NCBI GenBank assembly: GCA_031283015.1
Contig: JAITCQ010000086.1
Location: 1 to 18,856 of the forward strand
DNA length: 18,856 bases
Origin: Candidatus Methanoplasma sp.
GTDB taxonomy: Archaea > Thermoplasmatota > Thermoplasmata > Methanomassiliicoccales > Methanomethylophilaceae
Reading direction: 5' to 3'
Shown piece after piece: positions 7,290 to 14,330 of this stretch (position 1 is the stretch's first letter; the number at the start of each line of letters is the position of its first letter). A program made the translations under genes and the position numbers. The notes beneath the pieces are model-generated. The model ran no database searches. It was not told the DNA's origin and was given only the letters and a program-made list of their open reading frames with translations.

Positions 7290-8417
7290 TCAATCCCATA
7301 TCTCTTTTTTCTTCGTTCTCATCACATATATAAAGAAGGGCGCGCCGATAAGGGCGGTCAGCACCCCTACCGGGAGGGACATGGCGAAGGCGGATTTTGC
7401 GATAGTGTCCATCAGTATCATGAATATCCCCCCGCCGAAAATGCACAAAGGCATCAGCAGGGCATGGTTCGGCCCCACGGCCATCCTGAAAATGTGGGGC
7501 ACTATCAGCCCGACGAACCCGATCACTCCGCTGATCGCTACGGACCCGCCGACAGCCAGCGACGTCGCGGTTATCATCAGTATCCTGAGCTTCTTTATAT
7601 TGACCCCCATGTTCACGGCCTGCTCTTCCCCCGCCGCTACCAGGTTCAATTCCTTTATGTTGAAGAGCATTATCATCAGACCGGCGACGACCGGGAAGAT
7701 CGCCAGCTGGAACGATTCCCAACCGCAGTTGTTGAAGCTCCCCATCGTCCAGTAGACTATGTTCGAGAGCACGTTCTCGTTAACCACGTACTGAAGTAAC
7801 GACACCAGCCCGCTGAAGAACGCGCCGATCGCCACGCCCGCCAGAAGAAGCGTCGTGGAAACGACGCCGTATCTGGTCCTTGCGAGCATGTACACCGCGG
7901 TCATCGTAATGAAGCAGAAGGCAAACGCCATGCCCGGCACCATGTACCTCCCGAGGAACCCGCCGACACCGAACGCCAAGGCCAAAGATGCCCCGAAGGC
8001 CGCTCCGGAGGATATTCCCAGGACAGAAGGCGAGGCCATCGGGTTCTTGAATAGGCTTTGCATGACCAGCCCCGAGGCTGACAGCGCCGCCCCGACCGCG
8101 ATGCAGCATAGTATCCTGGGGACCCTGACCTCGGTCACTATGTAGCTTCCGACGGGATCGTCCGATGTCCCGAGCAGCATGCCCACCACCTCGACGACCG
8201 ACAGTCGGTAGCTTCCTATCATCAAAGCGGCGAAGAATATCAGTATAAGTCCCAGGATGGACAATGCGAGTATCGTTTTTGACCTTCTTGAAACCGCCCG
8301 ACGGTATTTGTTAAGGTCCTCGTAGGTCCTCAGATCCCCCGTCCCGATCCGCCTGCCGGAAAACAGGCCTCCCTTCAGACCGCTGCCTTTTCCTTTCAAC
8401 TGCTTCCGCCCAAGCAA
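7290..8417 (-). CDS. ABC transporter permease (FecCD/BtuC family)
   Basis: An integral membrane subunit of about 375 residues with roughly ten hydrophobic helices, starting with LALSILGLILIFFAALMIG near residue 50. Family features include the RVPRILCCIAVGAALSASGLVMQSLFKNPMASPSVLGISSGAAFG region (about 98-142) and a GxIGFVGLIVPH coupling-helix segment (about 308-320) that contacts the ATPase. It imports a metal chelate or corrinoid across the cytoplasmic membrane. The start is uncertain. The longest frame begins with TTG 8417, inside the T-tract of a hairpin terminator and without a Shine-Dalgarno; TTG 8399 is another option, and no ATG occurs before the first membrane helix. The basic N-terminal extension of about 45 residues may therefore be partly untranslated. 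Confidence 0.92.
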   Translation of the reverse strand: MLGRKQLKGKGSGLKGGLFSGRRIGTGDLRTYEDLNKYRRAVSRRSKTILALSILGLILIFFAALMIGSYRLSVVEVVGMLLGTSDDPVGSYIVTEVRVPRILCCIAVGAALSASGLVMQSLFKNPMASPSVLGISSGAAFGASLALAFGVGGFLGRYMVPGMAFAFCFITMTAVYMLARTRYGVVSTTLLLAGVAIGAFFSGLVSLLQYVVNENVLSNIVYWTMGSFNNCGWESFQLAIFPVVAGLMIMLFNIKELNLVAAGEEQAVNMGVNIKKLRILMITATSLAVGGSVAISGVIGFVGLIVPHIFRMAVGPNHALLMPLCIFGGGIFMILMDTIAKSAFAMSLPVGVLTALIGAPFFIYVMRTKKKEIWD

Positions 8418-8442
8418 AAAATGGAGGGGGAGATCCCCCCTC
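8416..8442 (-). terminator. Hairpin plus T-tract between the substrate-binding protein and permease genes
   Basis: On the minus strand, a 7-bp G/C stem (GAGGGGG 8424-8430 pairing with CCCCCTC 8436-8442, 5-base loop) begins inside the stop codon of the substrate-binding protein gene. It is followed by CCA and six T residues (8421-8416). This is intrinsic-terminator-like and lies in mid-operon, just before the permease. It would favour excess substrate-binding protein over permease/ATPase, or stabilise the upstream message. Confidence 0.65.
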
Positions 8443-9589
8443 AGTTATTCTCCCTCATCATCTCTCCAGATGTGCGGCCGTCGTTCGTGTAGAAGATAAG
8501 GAATGCAGGTCTGTCAACAAGCAGAGACTCGACATCGTGCTCGGCGCCGTCCAGCAGCGAGTTGTTGAAACCCAAGAATTCCAGGATGACGTTCGCCATC
8601 GCCGAACTCACTGCCTTGCCGGAAGATCCTTCCCAATATGCCTTTTCCGCTGTTCTTTTCGCGGTCTTTTCCTGCACCGAATAATAGACCTTGTACATCC
8701 TGAGCTGTATGTCCTCTATCAACCCGTAGACGGTCTCTTCGCTGAACCCCATAAGGAGCCCGATGCATTCTACCGACGCGAACACCTCTTTAATCTCCGA
8801 GGGGGAGAAGAACGCGTAGTGGGTGCCGGTGGCGACGCAAGGCCCAGTGTTGTTGTTGTAGTGTTCGCTTGTCGAGATCCGGGTCCCGGATGCAAAGTAT
8901 ACCACGTTCCCGCTCGTCCTTGCTTTCGCTTCTACGAGCGCGCTTGCGAGCCTCTCCGCGTCCAAGCTCTGGACGGAGGTCACGCCGATGTCTATGTACG
9001 AGCCCGCGTCGATGAGGTTGGACATATAGTCGACGTTGTCCCTTTCAAAGTACGAGTATTGCATCCCGCCCGCGACGGTCTTGTTCATGTAATCTCGGAT
9101 ATTCTGATCGCTGTAACTTTCGTCCGAATAGACATCCGTGCCGTATTCTGTGCATATCAGATAGTATAGGGTCTCCGAATACATCGTGCCAAGTATTATC
9201 GCGGTGTCACAGACGGGGATGTTCTTCGTCTCGGTGCCTTTGGCGTTGGTAGCGACGCGCACGTCGAACGTGCCGTCGGGGTTTGACTCTATTATCGGCG
9301 TCCACTCGCAATATTTGCTCCAGAATGTCGCGTCCGACCTAGCGTCGGCCAATGTCAGGTCGTTTCTTACAAGGTCTCCGTAATAGGCCTTGTACATGTC
9401 CTCAAGGGTGACGATCACCGCCGGCGTCGCGGAGCATTTACCCATATCGACCGAGATGACGGTCGCGTCCAATTTGTATAATCCCTTTTTTTCAGGTTCG
9501 TCGGAATTGAGGATCACGTATGTTCCCGCGGCGGCGACGACAAGGACTGCGACGGCGATAACGGACATGATCATATTTGTTTTTAGCAT
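8441..9589 (-). CDS. ABC transporter substrate-binding protein (iron/corrinoid type, divergent)
   Basis: An extracytoplasmic solute receptor of about 382 residues. It has an N-terminal hydrophobic segment (VIAVAVLVVAAAGTYVIL) with no lipobox cysteine, so it is probably held in the membrane by an uncleaved anchor. The body has the weak features of a TroA/BtuF-like clamshell: an aromatic, Asp/Asn-rich middle, and a C-terminal lobe with AEKAYWEGSSGKAVSSAMAN and LLDGAEHDVESLLV, which from memory recurs in methanogen iron-ABC receptors. ATG 9589 is preferred: GAGGTG lies 6 nt upstream, and the GTG 9598 alternative lies inside that ribosome-binding site. It is first in the importer operon and divergent from cbiL, with paired palindromic operators between. 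The ligand (ferric chelate, corrinoid or precursor) is unproven. Confidence 0.8.
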   Translation of the reverse strand: MLKTNMIMSVIAVAVLVVAAAGTYVILNSDEPEKKGLYKLDATVISVDMGKCSATPAVIVTLEDMYKAYYGDLVRNDLTLADARSDATFWSKYCEWTPIIESNPDGTFDVRVATNAKGTETKNIPVCDTAIILGTMYSETLYYLICTEYGTDVYSDESYSDQNIRDYMNKTVAGGMQYSYFERDNVDYMSNLIDAGSYIDIGVTSVQSLDAERLASALVEAKARTSGNVVYFASGTRISTSEHYNNNTGPCVATGTHYAFFSPSEIKEVFASVECIGLLMGFSEETVYGLIEDIQLRMYKVYYSVQEKTAKRTAEKAYWEGSSGKAVSSAMANVILEFLGFNNSLLDGAEHDVESLLVDRPAFLIFYTNDGRTSGEMMRENN

Positions 9590-9634
9590 TTTCAGCACCT
9601 CATATTACGGAGTTCTTCCTTATGGTCCAGCATG

Positions 9635-9651
9635 TTGGATGTATGCTCCAT
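9635..9651. promoter_or_regulatory. Palindromic operator-like site 1, TTGG-N9-CCAT
   Basis: TTGGATGTATGCTCCAT matches the TTGG-N9-CCAA element with one end-base mismatch. It lies just downstream of the minus-strand TATA (9677-9684), at the expected transcription start of the importer operon. An overlapping inverted repeat, ATGTATGC (9639-9646) / GCATACAT (9657-9664), extends over the start region. Confidence 0.6.
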
Positions 9652-9676
9652 TTTTTGCATACATGGTCGTTCTTTC

Positions 9677-9684
9677 TATATAAT
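9677..9684 (-). promoter_or_regulatory. Putative TATA box of the ABC importer operon
   Basis: TATATAAT (ATTATATA on the minus strand) is the strongest TATA-like sequence of the divergent 155-bp gap. It predicts a transcript start near 9655 and a leader of about 65 bases before ATG 9589, with operator-like site 1 immediately at the start. Its near-symmetry means it could also be read on the plus strand. Confidence 0.5.
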
Positions 9685-9687
9685 GTA

Positions 9688-9704
9688 TTGGATGTATATG
9701 CCAA
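9688..9704. promoter_or_regulatory. Palindromic operator-like site 2, TTGG-N9-CCAA
   Basis: TTGGATGTATATGCCAA has exact TTGG and CCAA ends spaced by 9 bases. It ends one base before the cbiL TATA-like box, covering its BRE position, and starts 53 bp (about five helical turns) from site 1. Binding here could block both divergent promoters. Confidence 0.65.
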
Positions 9705-9705
9705 A

Positions 9706-9713
9706 CTATAATA
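9706..9713 (+). promoter_or_regulatory. Putative TATA box of the cbiL-cbiH-cbiX operon
   Basis: CTATAATA lies directly next to operator-like site 2 and predicts a transcript start around 9735, with a leader of about 10 bases before ATG 9745. No Shine-Dalgarno is seen before cbiL, consistent with a short-leader transcript. Confidence 0.5.
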
Positions 9714-9744
9714 GCCAGAAAGGCCATCCGTTTCCGATATTTAC

Positions 9745-10449
9745 ATGAAAGGAAAATTATACGGGGTGAGCGTAGGTCCGGGAGACCCGGAGCTTCTGAC
9801 CATCAAGGCAAAAAGGATCATCGGGGGATGCGACACGATAGCGTATCCCGCCAGAGTGCCCGGCGAACGCAGCATGGCGCTGGACATCGTCAAAGGGGCC
9901 GCGGACATTTCTGACAAACGCATAATGGAGATCGTGTTCGGGATGTCCTCAGATAAGGCGGCCAGATCATCCGACTACGACGCGGCGGTCGCCAAGTTAG
10001 CGGCCACGCTTGAGGAGGAAGATGACGTGTGCATGATAACTCTAGGTGACGCGACCGTCTACAGCACGTTCATGCGCGTCTGCAAAGACGTCGAGAGCAG
10101 GGGGTTCGAGATGGAGGTGATCCCCGGAGTGCCGTCGTTCTGCGACGGTGCGGCAAAGGCGAAGATACCGCTGGTGACCGGAACGGAGGGCTTAGCGGTG
10201 GTCTCTGCTTCGGAAGGTTCGGACCTGTTCTGCACCGCCATCGACAATTTTGACAATGTGGTCATAATGAAGGCCTACGGTTCGATGGAAAGGATATCCG
10301 ATAAAGTGGAAAGCCTCGGCGGGGCCGATGTGTATGTCATAAGCAACGCCGGCCTTGACGACCAATACATCGGGCCTCTTGATAAGAACAGAAGGTACGG
10401 GTATTTCACCACGGTGATCGTCAAGAAACAAAAGGAGGCCGGGAGATGA
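9745..10449 (+). CDS. cbiL: Precorrin-2 / cobalt-factor II C20-methyltransferase
   Basis: A 234-residue SAM-dependent methyltransferase that methylates C20 of cobalt-factor II in anaerobic cobalamin synthesis. It has the tetrapyrrole-methylase layout: the VSVGPGDPELLTIKA loop (8-22), LGDATVYSTF (100-109, where CbiL/CobI have their 'GD-x-x-x-YST' SAM-binding block), and VIPGVPSF (125-132). The 'CDTIAYP' and 'DNVVIMKAY' segments are also typical of CbiL rather than CbiF/CbiH. It is the first gene of a tight operon, overlapping cbiH by 4 bp (ATGA). A TATA-like box and palindromic operator-like site lie just upstream, so it is probably co-regulated with the divergent importer. Confidence 0.93.
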   Translation: MKGKLYGVSVGPGDPELLTIKAKRIIGGCDTIAYPARVPGERSMALDIVKGAADISDKRIMEIVFGMSSDKAARSSDYDAAVAKLAATLEEEDDVCMITLGDATVYSTFMRVCKDVESRGFEMEVIPGVPSFCDGAAKAKIPLVTGTEGLAVVSASEGSDLFCTAIDNFDNVVIMKAYGSMERISDKVESLGGADVYVISNAGLDDQYIGPLDKNRRYGYFTTVIVKKQKEAGR

Positions 10450-11180
10450 CCGGAAAGCTTTACGTAGTGGGGTTCGGACCCGGAAGCAGAGAGGACATGA
10501 CGCTGAGGGCGGTCGATGCCATAGAGGGCGCCGATCTAGTCATAGGATACACCGCGTACATCGATCTCCTCAAGGAATACTTTCCCGAAAAGAAATACAA
10601 AGCCACGGGGATGATGAAGGAGGTCGAACGCTGCAGGGTCGCCATCGAGGAAGCAGAGAAAGGGAAGATTGTCGCTATGGTCAGCAGCGGGGATTCGGGG
10701 ATATACGGCATGGCAGGGATAATCTATCAGCTGGCAGATGAGATGGACGCCGACATAGAGATAGAGACCGTGCCGGGCGTGACAGCGGCCTCCTCCGCCG
10801 CGTCGATACTCGGCGCTCCGCTGATGCACGACCTGGCCGTCATCAGTCTTTCGGATCTGATGACCCCAATCGATCTGATCATGAAACGCATCGACCGGGC
10901 GGCGGACGGGGACATGATAATCGCGCTGTATAATCCAAAAAGTAAGAAACGGACCGATCATCTTCGGAAGGCGGCGGAGATCATAAGTAGATACCGTTCC
11001 CCCGCGACCCCCGTCGGCATCGTAAGGAACGCCGGCAGGAAGGACGAAAGCAAGACCGTAACGGATCTGGGGAACATCGATTACGACGCGGTGGACATGT
11101 TCTGCATCTTGGTGGTCGGCAACAGCCAGACCTATGTTTCGAATGGGCGGATGATCACGCCGAGGGGGTACAGCATATGA
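10446..11180 (+). CDS. cbiH: Precorrin-3B / cobalt-factor III C17-methyltransferase
   Basis: A 244-residue SAM-dependent methyltransferase catalysing C17 methylation and ring contraction of the corrin macrocycle. Recognised from VGFGPGSREDMTLRA (8-22), GYTAYIDLLK (34-43), SSGDSGIYGMAG (80-91), VPGVTAASSAASILGAPLMHD (109-129) and YNPKSKKR (162-169), the set typical of CbiH/CobJ. The C-terminal 'TDLGNIDYDAVDMFCILVVGNSQTYV' is also typical. It is not fused to CbiG, which is not in the window. It overlaps cbiL upstream and cbiX downstream by 4 bp each (ATGA), indicating translational coupling. It acts directly after CbiL in the pathway. Confidence 0.94.
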   Translation: MTGKLYVVGFGPGSREDMTLRAVDAIEGADLVIGYTAYIDLLKEYFPEKKYKATGMMKEVERCRVAIEEAEKGKIVAMVSSGDSGIYGMAGIIYQLADEMDADIEIETVPGVTAASSAASILGAPLMHDLAVISLSDLMTPIDLIMKRIDRAADGDMIIALYNPKSKKRTDHLRKAAEIISRYRSPATPVGIVRNAGRKDESKTVTDLGNIDYDAVDMFCILVVGNSQTYVSNGRMITPRGYSI

Positions 11181-11974
11181 GATGCGCCGAACCCGGGAAA
11201 ACCTTCGTTCTGCTGATCGGACACGGGTCCAGGCTTCCCCATAACAAAGAGATGGCGGATATGCACGCCCGTTTGCTGAAGAACAAAGGGTACAGGGTCT
11301 ACACCGCATTCAACGAGATGACCGACCCTTCGATAGAGGAGACAATGTACGCCATGGTCGGGGACGGGGCGGAGGAGATCGTTGTTCTCCCCTTGTTCAT
11401 CGCGCCTGGCAGACATACGGATGCGGACATACCGATCAAGCTTGGTATCCCAGAAGGATACGGGAGCAGGGTGTCGTCAAGGTACGGCCGGGACGTGATA
11501 GTACATTATAAAGAACCTTTTGGCGACGACCCGGGGGTGACGGACATCCTTCTCCGGAGATTGAAAGAAACGGATTGTTCCGGCAGCACCGGGGTGCTGG
11601 TATTCGCCCACGGGTCCCCGCTGAGGTATAACAGCGAACTTGTGAACAGGACCTCCGGCCGTCTCAGGGATTCCGGCGTCAGGAATGTGTTCGTCGGATT
11701 CAACGAATACAACGAACCGAGCATAGAGGATTCGTATGCGGAGATGATCGGTGCCGGATTCGACCGGATAATCATGCTTCCGATGTTCCTTGCCTCCGGC
11801 GCCCACATATCCGAGGAGATACCCGGGAAGCTGGGGATACCGGAAGGCGGCCGCGGCGGGACCGTTACCAAAGGGGGCAGGAATATAACTGTGCTCTACA
11901 CCGAACCTCTGGGCCTCTGCCCGGAGATAAACGACATACTGGTCAGGAAGATCGAGTCCTCGATCCTGTCCTGA
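11177..11974 (+). CDS. cbiX: Sirohydrochlorin cobaltochelatase, tandem two-domain CbiX
   Basis: A 265-residue chelatase that inserts Co2+ into sirohydrochlorin; related CfbA enzymes insert Ni2+ for coenzyme F430, so nickel use cannot be excluded. The protein is an internal duplication with a period of about 130 residues. Domain 1 has GHGSRL (His16) and PGRHTDADIPIKLGIPEG (His80); domain 2 has AHGSPLR (His145) and SGAHISEEIPGKLGIPEG (His210). All four expected metal-binding histidines are kept. Classical archaeal CbiX/CfbA is a single short domain (about 120-145 aa) working as a homodimer, so this fused form is a covalent pseudo-dimer. It overlaps cbiH by 4 bp and converges on hemD with 4 bp between stop codons. 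Confidence 0.9.
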   Translation: MRCAEPGKTFVLLIGHGSRLPHNKEMADMHARLLKNKGYRVYTAFNEMTDPSIEETMYAMVGDGAEEIVVLPLFIAPGRHTDADIPIKLGIPEGYGSRVSSRYGRDVIVHYKEPFGDDPGVTDILLRRLKETDCSGSTGVLVFAHGSPLRYNSELVNRTSGRLRDSGVRNVFVGFNEYNEPSIEDSYAEMIGAGFDRIIMLPMFLASGAHISEEIPGKLGIPEGGRGGTVTKGGRNITVLYTEPLGLCPEINDILVRKIESSILS

Positions 11975-11978
11975 TCGC

Positions 11979-12737
11979 TTACCTTTTCTCATCGGTCCTT
12001 TTCTTTATCGCGGAGAGCATATCTTCGAACGTTGCTTTCTCCGGCATTATATCCACCCTTACGTCGATGGAAGCTAGCGCATCCGCCGTAGGGCCGCCTA
12101 TGGCGGCCACCAACGCTTTGTTAAGCATGTCCGCGGCATCTATCCCCCTATCCTCGGCGGCTTCCGCGAACGACAGCGCGGACAACGGGCTTGTGAATAC
12201 GAACACGTCTATCTTCCCCGAATTTCCCGCGTCCAATATCTCGTTGAGATGCGCCGGGTCCGCCGGTCTCAGGCTATATGCCTCAAAATCCGTAACCTCC
12301 GCGCCCATCGCCCTTAAACTCCGGTCAAGGACGGGCGATCCGCGGTCCGATCTCATCAGTATGACCCTCTTTCCCGCGGCGATCCCTCGCATGTGTTCAG
12401 CAATGCCTTCCGAGCTGTACACCTCCGGCATCGTGCCGGCGGCAATTCCGAAACGGTTCAAAGCCTCGGACGTCCCCGGACCGATGGAAACGATCTCCGC
12501 GACCGCCACGGAATCCTTGAATAAGGGGGACCTCCCGCATTCCTCCGCCGCCGTTGCCGATGTGAACACAACGATGTCGCCGCGCCGTATAGTTCCGAAC
12601 AGCCGCTCCATTTCTGATATATCACAAGGGATTATCTCCAGCGACGGTGCCGCCATGACCGTGAATCCCGCGGCCTCGGCCAGCAGTATCGACCCCCGCA
12701 GCCTTCTTTCCGGTCTGGTGAACGCTATGACGGTCAA
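11979..12737 (-). CDS. hemD: Uroporphyrinogen-III synthase
   Basis: A 252-residue cytosolic enzyme that closes and inverts ring D of hydroxymethylbilane to give uroporphyrinogen III. The family is poorly conserved, but typical elements are visible: 'AFTRPERR' at the start, IVVFTSATAAE (about 55-65), SIGPGTSEAL, the 'YSSEGIAEHM' segment, 'ILMRSDRGSPVLDRSLRAMGAEVTDFEAYSLRP', VFVFTSPLSALSF, and AIGGPTADALASIDV near the C-terminus. It is the last gene of the sirC-hem operon. The start is TTG 12737, which overlaps the cobA stop (TTGA) and is the only start that keeps the N-terminal strand intact. The adjacent SUMT and HemC genes confirm the assignment. Confidence 0.92.
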   Translation of the reverse strand: MTVIAFTRPERRLRGSILLAEAAGFTVMAAPSLEIIPCDISEMERLFGTIRRGDIVVFTSATAAEECGRSPLFKDSVAVAEIVSIGPGTSEALNRFGIAAGTMPEVYSSEGIAEHMRGIAAGKRVILMRSDRGSPVLDRSLRAMGAEVTDFEAYSLRPADPAHLNEILDAGNSGKIDVFVFTSPLSALSFAEAAEDRGIDAADMLNKALVAAIGGPTADALASIDVRVDIMPEKATFEDMLSAIKKRTDEKR

Positions 12738-13471
12738 TACAGATCACCTAGGGCGTCCCGTTCTTTAACGACATCACCAATGACGATCACACCCGGCGCC
12801 CCAAGCTTTTTTTCCGATATCATCGCGGCCAGAGAACGGAGAACGGTGGTCTCCGCCCTCTGTCGTCCCTTTTCTCGGACGATCACCGCCGCCGGCGTAA
12901 ACGGGTCCATTCCCCCCTCGATGAGTTCTTTGGAGATGTACTCCGAATTGCTCATGCCCATGAGAATTACTACCGTCCCGCCCATCGACGCAAGCCTCTT
13001 CCAGTCGATCTTGTCTTCGCTGCGGTCGGACCTTTCGTGTCCAGTGGCTATGGTCACCATCGAAGTGTGGTCCCTGTGGGTCAGAGGTATCCCCGCGAGT
13101 TCCGGCACGGAGATCGATGACGATACTCCCGGAACGACGCTGACCTCTATCCCCGCCTTTCTCAGCTCCGCGGCCTCCTCCGCCCCCCTTCCAAAAAGGA
13201 ACGGGTCGCCGCCTTTCAGGCGGACGACGGTCTTGCCCTCCATGGCAAGTTTGACAAGCGCATCGTTGATCTCGTTCTGGCTCATCTTATGGTCCCCCCC
13301 GCGCTTTCCTGCGTCTATCAGCTCGGCGTTCCCGCACTCGTTCAGTATCTCCTGATCTATGAGTGCGTCGTACACAACGGTGTCGGCCGTTCTCAGGAGG
13401 TTCAGGCCCCTCACCGTTATCAGATCGATATCGCCTGGCCCGGCCCCGACAAGATATACTTTCCCGTTCAT
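12734..13471 (-). CDS. cobA: Uroporphyrinogen-III C-methyltransferase (SUMT)
   Basis: A 245-residue SAM-dependent enzyme that methylates C2 and C7 of uroporphyrinogen III to precorrin-2, the entry to siroheme, F430 and cobalamin. Motifs: VGAGPGD (8-14), DALID (35-39), KRGG..HKMSQ (56-65), VRLKGGDPFLFGRGAEE (83-99, the SUMT signature), VVPGVSSSISVPELAGIPLTHRD (112-134) and ATGHE (142-146). It is the stand-alone form without a fused dehydrogenase/chelatase; that activity is encoded by the first gene of the same operon. It overlaps hemD by 4 bp, and hemC ends one base before its ATG (TAA-A-ATG). Confidence 0.96.
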   Translation of the reverse strand: MNGKVYLVGAGPGDIDLITVRGLNLLRTADTVVYDALIDQEILNECGNAELIDAGKRGGDHKMSQNEINDALVKLAMEGKTVVRLKGGDPFLFGRGAEEAAELRKAGIEVSVVPGVSSSISVPELAGIPLTHRDHTSMVTIATGHERSDRSEDKIDWKRLASMGGTVVILMGMSNSEYISKELIEGGMDPFTPAAVIVREKGRQRAETTVLRSLAAMISEKKLGAPGVIVIGDVVKERDALGDLY

Positions 13472-13472
13472 T

Positions 13473-14330
13473 TTACTCCCCCTTCAGTTTGGCGGCTATT
13501 TTTTCCAGATCGGAGACCTCGTAACGCAGCGGGATCGCGGTTTTGCATCTCCTCATAACGGCGCCGTCGAAGAACACAGCCCTCACGGTCAATCTGTCGC
13601 CTTCGCGTTTTGCGTTTATGCCGATAGGCGACGAACATATGCCGCCCATAATCTTCATCAAGGTGCGTTCGGCCTCCGTCTCCGCCCTTGCGCCAGCATC
13701 GTCGACCTTTTTTAGGATATCCATCGCTTCGTCATCCGAAGACCTGCAGGCGGCGGCTATCGCCCCCTGCCCCGGCGCCGGCACGAACTCATCGATGTCG
13801 AGGGAGTGCACCTCCCTTTCGATACCCAGGCGTTCAAGCCCCGCTTTCGCCAGGATGATGGCGTCGTAATCGCCTCTGTCGAGTTTGCCGAGCCTTGTGT
13901 CGATGTTCCCTCTCAGACCTCTGATCTCAAGGTCCGGGCGTATGCTCCTCAGGATCACCGTTCTTCTCACCGACGAGGACCCGACGACCGCGCCGTAAGG
14001 AAGCTCGCCGATCCGCATAGGAAGGACCACGTCCTCACAGGAGGCCCTCGGAAGGACCGCGCCTATGGTTATCTCAGAACCCCTGAACACTGGCACATCC
14101 TTCATGGAATTCACCGACACATCGATCTCTCCGACGATCAAAGCAGTATCCAGCTCTCTCACGAACGCTCCGTACCCTCCGATATCCTTCAGATCGGATG
14201 TCTGATCCGCGTCTCCCGCCGTTTTTATCGTTCTTACCGTCATCGCCGGGCCCGAGTGCGGAGCGGCGGTCCTGATGAAAATATCGGTCTGTGCGAGCGC
14301 CAGTCTGCTGTCCCTTGTTCCAATGATCAT
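13473..14330 (-). CDS. hemC: Hydroxymethylbilane synthase (porphobilinogen deaminase)
   Basis: A 285-residue enzyme that polymerises four porphobilinogens to hydroxymethylbilane. The N-terminal IGTRDSRLALAQT block (3-15) is present, as is the catalytic aspartate Asp78 in VNSMKDVP (most homologues have His where this has Asn74). The basic substrate-binding stretch GSSSVRRTVILRSIRPDLEIRGLRGNIDTRL follows (118-147). Cys232 in GGICSSPIG is the expected dipyrromethane-cofactor attachment residue. A strong GAGGAGG Shine-Dalgarno lies a few bases before ATG 14330, which overlaps the hemL stop (ATGA). It is slightly shorter than bacterial HemC (about 310 aa), as is usual for archaea. Confidence 0.96.
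   Translation of the reverse strand: MIIGTRDSRLALAQTDIFIRTAAPHSGPAMTVRTIKTAGDADQTSDLKDIGGYGAFVRELDTALIVGEIDVSVNSMKDVPVFRGSEITIGAVLPRASCEDVVLPMRIGELPYGAVVGSSSVRRTVILRSIRPDLEIRGLRGNIDTRLGKLDRGDYDAIILAKAGLERLGIEREVHSLDIDEFVPAPGQGAIAAACRSSDDEAMDILKKVDDAGARAETEAERTLMKIMGGICSSPIGINAKREGDRLTVRAVFFDGAVMRRCKTAIPLRYEVSDLEKIAAKLKGE

Noticed and set aside
13900..14110. HemC Asn74 instead of His before the SMKDVP motif as a sign of inactivity
   Set aside because: The catalytic Asp78 and cofactor Cys232 are intact, and the operon is complete, so this is treated as ordinary variation.
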